Shown here in pieces: positions 56,100 to 64,000 of a stretch of DNA of 64,000 nucleotides. Location: the NCBI RefSeq assembly GCF_958450345.1, contig NC_088781.1, positions 23,279,857 to 23,343,856 on the forward strand. The letters are read 5' to 3'. Numbering within the stretch: position 1 is the stretch's first letter; each line of letters starts with the position of its first letter. This stretch comes from Calliphora vicina. Its lineage: Eukaryota; Arthropoda; Insecta; Diptera; Calliphoridae. Below the pieces are notes generated by a model. It saw only the letters and a list, made by a program, of their open reading frames with translations, was not told the DNA's origin and did not search any database. The position numbers were made by a program, and so were the translations under genes.

Positions 56100-58330
56100 T
56101 ACAAAAACAAGTTCGAAAATACCAATATTTTGTACTAATTTTTAATAATTTTGAAAAAAAAATCAATTTGTAAGTTGTAATTTTAGTAAATTTCAAAAAT
56201 AATCAAAATTTTCGAAATATTAGTTTATTTTACAGTTATTTTCATTAATTTGAATCATTATGTGTACGTTTGAATATTACAATTTACATGTTTTAAATGA
56301 CAATCTTTTTGACATATTTAAAATTTTTGGAAAAAATTCAAATGTTCAAAAAATTCGAGATTTTGTAAATGTAAAAATCTTAAAATTTTCATTCAATTCA
56401 AACAGTTTATAATTATTTCATATTTTATAAAAAGTTTTGGAAAGTTTAAAAAAATTCGTGGAAAAATATTAATTTGAAATTTCAAAATTTAAAAAATTTT
56501 GGAATTTTCGAAAAAATTCGAAATTTGTAAAAAGCTAAAAAAAATAATATAGTTTCATTTGAAATTTCAAAATAAAAAATTTAGTATACAAATTTCATTG
56601 AGTTTTAGAATGTTTGAATTTTCGAAAATGCAAAAATGTTGTGAAGACCTTTAGAATGTTCTACAAAACTCATAATTTAAACAAACAATAAGATTTTTAT
56701 TAATTTTTTAACAAATCTATATCTTCGAAAATTTTGAAATTTCAAACATATCAGAATTATTTTGTAAATACATATATTTTTATCATTTCCGCCATAATGT
56801 TTGAATATAAGTTGAAATTTTCATAAATTTCAAGGTTTTTGAGATTTTCGAATTTTCGAAAATTATGTATTGTTTTCCATTAAATTTTTTTAACAATTGT
56901 GGTAACTTCAAAAAAAATCGAAGTTTCGACAATATTATTCTTAAAATAATGTGTATTTTTCTCATTTTCATAAATTTTTTAACAATTCAAAGATCTTCGA
57001 AAAAAGTTCGAGTTTTCGAAAATTCTCCAATGTTGTGAAAACTTATAGAATGTTAGAAAAAGTTACAATTTTCAAAAAAGAAGTGTTTTTTTACATATTC
57101 ATTCGAGTTTTACAATTTTGAGATCTTCGAAAAAAAAATCGAAATTTTAAAAAGTTTCAAAACTATTATTTTTTTTTCTTTTTTCCATAATGTTATAAAA
57201 TAAGTTCGAATTTTCGTAAATTTTAAGATTTTTGAAATCTTCGAAAATGTTCAAAATTTTGTGAAAACTTTTGGAGTGTTAAAAATTTCGAAAAAAATTC
57301 GAAGTTTCGAAAATGTTCAAAATATTGTTTAAATACATCTTTTTTTCTTATTACAATTGTTTTTGGAAACAAGTACCTTTGTACCACAAATTTGTCAAAG
57401 TTTACGTGTTGAGAAAACATTGAATTGATCGAAATCCCTAATTTCTTAAAATAATATGTATTTTTCTCATTTTCATAAAATTTTTAACAATATTGTAGTT
57501 AAGACATATTTTTTCCTCAAAAAATGGTTTAAATTTTCCAAAATATCTTGGTAACATACATTTTGAGAAAACTTATAGAATGTTCGAAAAAAGTTCTAAT
57601 TTCCAAAAAGATGTAGTTTTTTCAAATATTTATTCGTGTTGTAACAATTTTGAGATCTTCGAAAAAAAAATTCGAAATTCAAAAATTTCAAAACAAATTT
57701 TTTCTTAATTAGTTCGAATTTTTAAAATTCTCTTATTAATTTAAGTTTTGCAAATTTGTTTTGATGTTCGAAAATAAGTTCGAATTTTTAAAAATTGCAG
57801 AAATATTGCAATTTTTGAATTTTTCTCATTTCTAAAATACTTTTTCTAATTTTTATTGATCAAAAAATTTTTCGAAATTGCAAAATCTTATAAAAAAAAA
57901 ATTTCAAAAAGATTTTTTGATATTCGAAAATAAGTTCGAATTTTTGAAAATGGCAAAAATATTTTTTTCTCATTTTCTAATTTTCATTGTTAAAATTTTT
58001 GAAATGGCTCGAAATTTTTATTTTTCGAAAATAAGTTCAAATTTTCGAAATTGCTAAATCTTATGAAAAAACCATATATTTTGAAAGTTTTTTTTTTGAT
58101 GTTCGAAAATATGTTCGAATTTTTGAAAATGTCAAAAATATTGAAATTTTCTCGCATTTTCTAATTTTCATTGTTTGAAAATAAGTTAAAATTTTCGAAT
58201 TTGCTCGAAATCTTATGGAAAAAATTCTAATTTCTATATACAGTAAATTTTTTTGTCTTTCAGAGATGTTCGAATATATTTGTTCATAAAATTCCAAAAA
58301 ATATAAAATTTAAAAATAAAATTTTACGTA
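56100..58330. repeat. Highly diverged TTCGAA-rich repeat region
   Basis: TTCGAAA, AAATTCGAA and GTTCGAATTTT words recur without a clean period. Partial repeats are visible: 56800-57060 against 57430-57680 (TTTCTCATTTTCATAAA, AACTTATAGAATGTT, TTTTGAGATCTTCGAAAAAA) and several TGTTCGAAAATAAGTTCGAA units at 57770-58120. ORFs here are low-complexity F/K/N translations. It may be an older, degenerate relative of the array at 50.9-55 kb. Confidence 0.7.
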
Positions 58331-59592
58331 ATTTTCGCAAGTTTTTGAATTTTACATATTTTTCTAATTTTAACAAATTATGTTAAGAGAAACACAAATA
58401 ATAGTTTAATAATGAACTTTTTCTGGGCTTAAAAAATGGCTTTAAACCTTTGCGGTTTAGTGGTCACTTTACTAACCACCTTTTCTATAGTCTTTAAAAA
58501 ATAGTTTATTGTCATCTATTGGCATTTTGCTAAACAATTATATTTTTTGAAGTCATGCTCTGGTTACATATTAATTTGAAAATATTGTAAACCGCAGTTT
58601 TTTTAAGAGACTTTCACTTATTCAATAAAAAAATCACTGAATGTTTATTGTTCATCGAATTCAGTGTTACTTTGCTATTTCGTTTGTTTGGTCAGAAAAT
58701 TTAATCAAAATTATTCGATTTCCAAAAAATTTACGAAAATTGTTATCACAATTATTGGTGGTTAGTAAACTAACCACCCCACTCCACCAAAAAAACCTTG
58801 GAATGCGTTTTTTTATGTTTTGATTTATTTTTTCTTATACTTTTTATAATAAACTAACTTTGATTAAAGTAAAAATGCAATTTATTTGATTTCTTCTTCT
58901 ATTGTCACATAAAATTCTTATTTAAAAATTAAATTCCTATACTATTTCTCTTGCTAGCTCTCAACTGTTATTATATACAATTCAATTTAATATTTATAAA
59001 ACACTTCTTTACACAATTGAATTTACTTCGATTATCCTATAGAATTCTGTGCGTGAGACAGTATTTGATTAAAGTTAGTAGCATCCTTTTTACCACATCT
59101 ATTGCTCTAAAATATGTGCTTAGACGCCAGAAGGGAACTAACAAAACTACTAACAACAATAACGAAACTAGGAAATTTTGAAAAGAGACACGTACTTAAA
59201 CGCATAAATATGACAAAAAAAAAATAAAAACATTTTCGAAATATATATTTTTTATGGAACATTTTTCAACATCAATTTTATGGAAGAACAGAAAAACTAC
59301 AATAAATAAAAAATAATAAAAGTAAAGAAAGAAAAAAATAGTTTTTTTTGCCATTTTTATTTTATATACACTTTAGTAGTACACTCTATCTATACAAACA
59401 CGAACATTCTCTTCTCAACCAACCTTGACCTGGAAAATATAGTATACATATACAATCATACACATACACGCACACAGATACTTACATACATATGTACATG
59501 CTCTCACACGTTTGCATACATATGAAATTAAAAAAGAAACAGCTACAAAAATAATACATAACATCAGTAACAACAACAAAAAATCAACTTAC
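58331..59592. other. Unique AT-rich stretch with small hairpin
   Basis: At 58757-58778 the 10-bp arms GGTGGTTAGT and ACTAACCACC form a perfect hairpin with an AA loop; a related GTCACTTTACTAACCACC lies at about 58461. 59440-59530 is CA/TACATA-rich simple sequence. No supported ORF. Confidence 0.5.
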
Positions 59593-59990
59593 GGCAACAA
59601 CATCTTAAATTGTTTTCTCTAGTTTAAATGTTTGTTTGTTTGTAGTATGTAATTGTAGTTGTTGCTGTTGTTAGTTGTTGTTGTATATAAATTTGTATTA
59701 TTATTATTATAATTGTCGTTGTTGTTGCACTGTATATGTTTTTATATAAAACTCATGTGTGTGTAAGTGTTAAAATTGTTGGCAACAATGGTTTTTGCTG
59801 CTGCTGCTGCTTCTGATTATGATATTTCTTGCTTTTGTACAACATTCTCTAAACAAAACAAAAGTTTTTTCTGGTTTTTTGTTCCATTATTTTGTACATT
59901 TTTGGTTGAACAATAAATAGTTTGTTAGAAATGTGTTTTTTTTTTGTTTGTTACTCAGTTTTCCACTTCATCTTCATCATGTTTAAACCG
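59593..59990 (-). CDS. Candidate minus-strand first exon ending in ATG plus donor
   Basis: On the minus strand this region is A/CAA/CAG-rich (CAGCAGCAGCAGCAAAAACC, CAACAACAACTAACAACAGC), like a fly 5' leader. It ends AATTTAAG-ATG-TTG-TTG-CC, with the ATG at 59603-59601, followed immediately by the consensus donor GTAAGT (59592-59587). The ATG has A at -3, a good context. The coding part would be M-L-L plus two bases, continuing in an exon further left or outside the window. A TATATAAAA string lies near 59738. The 5' limit is arbitrary. No protein can be recognised from three codons. Confidence 0.35.
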
Positions 59991-60540
59991 TGTCCATAAT
60001 TTTCCAAAAAAAAAACAAAGTTTTCTTTAGTATTCTAGGGGGCACAGTGGTAAAGAACATTTCAAACATTATTTCTTAGATACTACGGGCACAATCTGCT
60101 CAAAATAGCTATAATTCAAATTACAAACACAACTATTTGTTGTAATTTTGATACATATTGTCCAGCTGATCTTTTAAATTGTAATTTAAAGAGCCTTTTT
60201 AAACAATTTTATATATTAGGCAGACTACTTGACGTATGAGTAATATTTATTTAAATATTAATATGTATTTCTTAGCGTTATAGAAAAATTGGACAAAAAA
60301 AAATGTCGCTTACTATTATTTTTTGATTTCTCTAAGAATTTTTAGAAGTGTTACATGGTCTTTCATTCCAATTTTCAAGAATTTTTGTCATGTTGGTAGC
60401 AAACCACACCCCACCCACCGTATTCTGCACTCTACGACAATGACAGAATTATAACAAAAATATTTTTAATAACAATTTCTATACAAAATCTGTTATAATT
60501 TAGACACTGTCATAAAATTTAGAGAATATGTAATATTAAA
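59991..60540. other. AT-rich stretch, nothing recognised
   Basis: No supported feature. CCACACCCCACCCACC near 60405 is the only C-rich island. Confidence 0.5.
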
Positions 60541-62340
60541 ATCGAAAATTATAAATTCAAAGAAGAAATGATCAAATTTTCTAAAATATTTTTTCTAGTT
60601 TTTGAAACAAATTTTTAAAAGTTTTGAAAATCAAAGTTTAATATTTTTTTTTTTTTATTTAATTTCAGTAAAATTTCGAAAACTTAAAAATATTGAAATT
60701 ATTCCAAATCACACAAGTCTGGAAAGTTAGCAAATTTTGTAATTGAATAATTCTGTGAATTGAAATAAATTTTTTAAGACTGGAAGAAATTCGAAATTTT
60801 TTAATTTATTTAAAAAATAAATTTTAAAAAAGTTTGTGGAAAATATATTTGAAATATTAGCTGATTAATTTCGAAATTATTTTCAATGATTTCAAATAAA
60901 TTTTCGAACAACTTAAATAACCATTTTCAAAATTATTTAAAATGAACAATAAATATAAAGTTTCCAAATATGAATATTAAAATATTTTAGAATTTTAAAA
61001 AATCGAATTTTTCAAACATCTCGAAAATTGTTTTTAATTTTTGAAATTAGAAACATTCAAAATATCTGTAAAATTTTCTAAAAAAATTATATAAAATTTT
61101 ATATTGAAAATTTTTCAAAATTTCGAAATTTTTTTCAATGATTTCAAATAAATTTTGGAACATTCTAAAAAAAAATAATTGAAAATAAACAATAATTCTG
61201 AGGATTTATTTTTTTTTAGAATGTTCCAAAATTTATTTGAAATCATTGAAAAAAATTTCGAAATTTTGAATATTTTTCAATATAAAATTTTATATAATTT
61301 TTTTTAGAAAATTTTACAGATATTTTGATTGTTTCGATTTCAAAAATGCAACACAATTTTTGAGATGTTTGAAAAATTTGAATTTTTTGAAATTCGAAAA
61401 TATTTTAATATTCATATTTGGAAACTTTATATTTATTGTTCATTTTCAATAATTTTGAAAATGATTTTTTTAAAATGTTTGAAAATTTATTTGAAATCTT
61501 GAAAATAATTTCGAAATTTTGAAAATTTCTAAATATCAAATTTTATACAATTTTTTCAAACTTGTAGTTTTAGAAAATTTTTCTGATATTTTAAATGTTT
61601 CGAATTTAAAAATGAGATGTTCGAAAAATTCGAATATTTATTTATTATTCATTTTCAATAATTTTGAAAAGGATTTTTTAGAATGTTTGAAAATTTATTT
61701 GAAATCATGGAAAATAATTTCGAAATTTTTAAAATTTCTAAATATCAAATTTTATATAATTTTTTCCAATTTGTAGTTTTGGAAAATTTTTCTGATATTT
61801 TAAATGTTTCGAATTTTAAAAATGAAAAACAATTTTTGAGATGTGCGAAAAATTCGAATATTTTAATATTCACATTGGAAACTTCAGATTTATTGTGCAT
61901 TTTAAATAATTTTGAAAATGTTTTTTAGAATAAAATAATTTCGAAATTTTGAAAATTTCTAAATATTAAATTTTATTGTAGAAAATTTTTGAATTATGTT
62001 GAATTTTAAAATAAAATTTTAAAAAAAATATTAAATAATTTTTTTAAAATTTTGAATTATTTTTTCAGTTTGTTTGAAAATATATTTGAAAAGTTTAAAA
62101 ATAATTTCGAGGCTTTGAAAATTAAAAATAATTAATGTGTATAATTTTTTTGAATTTTCGAAAAAATTTTGAATTTCCAGTAATATTAAATTTATTAACC
62201 AAATTTGAATTTGTTATTATTTCTGCAAACTTTTTAAAATTTGTAAGATGTTTAAAAAAAACCCATTTTCACAAATTTTTATATACATATTTTAATATGA
62301 ATTCTAAATGCTCGAAATAAATTTTTAATGTTTTAAAATG
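60541..62340. repeat. Degenerate TTCGAA-type region with tandem and inverted copies
   Basis: Three direct units (about 61220-61472, 61473-61679, 61680-61930) share GAATGTTTGAAAATTTATTT, GAAATCATGGAAAATAATTT, CTGATATTTTAAATGTTTCG and CATTTTCAATAATTTTG. An inverted copy of the first lies to its left. The rest is low-complexity A/T with TTCGAA words. ORFs of 81-85 residues here are translations of the tandem units. Confidence 0.8.
60868..61516. repeat. Large inverted repeat, ~311-bp arms
   Basis: The left arm (60868-61178) and right arm (61206-61516) are reverse complements over about 311 bp, separated by about 27 bp. Matching landmarks include AACATTCTAAAAAAAAATAA with its complement at the centre, ATATAAAGTTTCCAAATATG with its complement in the middle, and AATTTCGAAAT at the outer edges. 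A few substitutions and short indels distinguish the arms. No terminal duplication or ORF marks it as a transposon; it appears to be an inverted duplication of one tandem unit. Confidence 0.88.
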
Positions 62341-62760
62341 TACTTTTTTAGGGAGTATATTTATTCATCGACTTAAAATAGATTTTAAAACTTTCACCTC
62401 AGATAAGAATCCAGATATTGTAAATGTAAGTTATGTCTGTATTTAAATCTATAATCTGTCTTGTCTTTTGTCTTGTCTTTTGTTAATAAATTATACAAAT
62501 TTTGTAAAGTTTGAATGTTGTATATTTACAGACATATTTTTATATTAAACCCACTGTATCTAAGTACAATGTGTTTTTTGTATGTGGACGACGTCATTCA
62601 TGTAGTTGTTACAACAACATCAAAATGGGTGTTAAATTACGAAAATCTGACGGTAAAAAAACCTTATTTATTTGCTTTGGCTCATATGTCATATATTTTT
62701 GAAGCGAATTTTCAATAGCATTTTATGGTCGACAGTTTAGGTGATATATAAATTATACTT
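62341..62760. other. Unique AT-rich sequence
   Basis: A short direct repeat, TGTCTTGTCTTTTGTC, occurs near 62457. Two overlapping ORFs of 63-67 residues in different frames show no domain. Confidence 0.45.
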
Positions 62761-63110
<350 letters not shown>

Positions 63111-63186
63111 CCGTTGGACTTCTAAAAGTTCTTGTCTAAAAACTTTTTAAGTTTTTTTTGTTCACTCCTTCCATTAAATTTATTTA

Positions 63187-63955
63187 TTATACCCTACACC
63201 ACCATAGTGGGGAGGGTATTATGCGTTTGTGCAGATGTTTGTAACGCCCAAAAATATTGGTCTAACACCCACCTTAAAGTATACCGATCGACTTAGAATC
63301 ACTTTCTGAGTCGATTAAACGATGTCCGTCCGTCCGTCCGTCCGTCTGGTTGGCTGGCTGGCTGGCTGGCTGTCCATGTAAACCTTGCGCGCAGAGTACA
63401 GGTCGCAATTTTGAAGATATTTCGATCAAATTTGGTACATATTACTTTTTCGGCCCAAGGACTAAGCCTATTGAAACTGGCTGAAATCGGTCCATTATTT
63501 CACCTAGCCCCCATACAAATGTCCCCTCGAAATTGGACTTTATCGGTCATAAATGTTTAATTTATCTATGTATCTACACAAATTTCGCTCCAAATAAGTT
63601 TTATATATACAAAATTCATGTCACCAAATTTTGTTACGATCGGTCCATAATTAGTCATAGCTCCCATATAGACCCGCTTCCGAAAATCACTTTAACGTGC
63701 ATAAATCACTTAAAAATGTTGGTATACACACAAAATTCAACATAAATAACTTTCATATAGACGTAAATCACACGACCTAATTTTATGGTGATCGGTCCAT
63801 AATTGATCATAGCTCCCATATAAGGCCCCTTCGAAAAATTACTCAAAAATATAAATTATTGATATTTTAAAAGAAAAATATTTTTACTCATTTACTTGGT
63901 GTAGGGTATTATATGGTCGGGCTTGACCGACCATACTTTCTTACTTGTTTTTTTA
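63187..63955. repeat. Dispersed fly repeat with ATACCCTACACCA inverted words
   Basis: It begins ATACCCTACACCA (63189-63201) and closes with the complement TGGTGTAGGGTAT (63897-63909). A small hairpin TGGTCGG-GCTTG-ACCGACCA follows, then TTTCTTACTTGTTTTT. Inside are GTCCGTCCGTCCGTCCGTCT and GGCTGGCTGGCTGGCTGGCT runs and two copies of GATCGGTCCATAATT followed by CATAGCTCCCATATA. It lacks a conserved ORF. I recognise the type as an abundant non-coding repeat in higher-fly genomes; its class is not certain. Confidence 0.75.
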
Positions 63956-64000
63956 ATTATAAACAACACATCTCGCTATTTTTAGCTCTGGCAAACTTTA

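Noticed and set aside
63300..63370. tRNA or small structured RNA around GTCCGTCCGTCC and GGCTGGCTGGCT
   Set aside because: These are simple-repeat runs inside a dispersed repeat; no cloverleaf or box A/B pattern is visible.

Overview
The window is a 64-kb, strongly AT-rich, gene-poor piece of animal genome, most likely from a higher fly. The evidence for a fly is the density of mariner, Tc1 and hAT relics, the dispersed repeats ending in the ACAAGTAAG-type terminus, long arrays of diverged tandem repeats, and A/CAA-rich leader-like stretches. The organism is an inference; calyptrate flies such as blow flies or house flies fit best. I found no complete protein-coding host gene. The short ORFs are almost all chance ORFs in AT-rich sequence or pieces of broken transposases.

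Layout. 0-6 kb: jockey-like LINE remnants, then at least three mariner fragments on the minus strand, one split by a 476-bp element with perfect 35-bp inverted ends. 8-16 kb: a dispersed repeat copy, a TA-flanked MITE, a ~340-bp tandem block and a ~369-bp tandem array. 17-18.2 kb: a 41-bp minisatellite in which every unit is a palindrome. 19.7-21.3 kb: a full-length but dead Tc1-like element with 222-bp inverted repeats. 21.7-23.1 kb: an array of AAGTGGGCG hairpins. 23.2-24.4 kb: a non-autonomous hAT element with a perfect 8-bp target duplication. 26.8-34 kb: a cluster of the palindrome AGCAACATGTTGCT, interrupted by a 35-bp minisatellite with higher-order structure. 35.7-39.2 kb: a repeat array invaded by a gag-like retroelement fragment. 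39.5-40.3 kb: an internally deleted mariner. 41.2-43.7 kb: a ~180-bp tandem array. 45.6-48.5 kb: mariner and Tc1/mariner-superfamily pseudogenes plus a segmental duplication. 50.9-55 kb: a ~123-bp TTCGAA array. 56-62.3 kb: more degenerate TTCGAA-type sequence with a 311-bp-arm inverted repeat. 62.8-63.1 kb: 350 bp of GATA repeat. 63.2-63.95 kb: a dispersed repeat.

Host-gene signals are few but worth testing. At 34,886/34,887 and less clearly 3,008/3,009 on the plus strand, a 3' splice site abuts a GTATGT 5' splice site, with a second GTAAGT donor 42-49 nt downstream. That is the arrangement expected of recursive-splicing ratchet points in long fly introns. Leader-like first-exon candidates end at about 49,929 (plus) and 59,593 (minus, with an ATG just before a GTAAGT donor). 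Plus-strand ratchet sites would make much of the window intron of a large plus-strand gene. The minus-strand candidate would then be a second, oppositely oriented transcript. All boundaries are read by eye; repeat limits are approximate to tens of bases unless stated otherwise.
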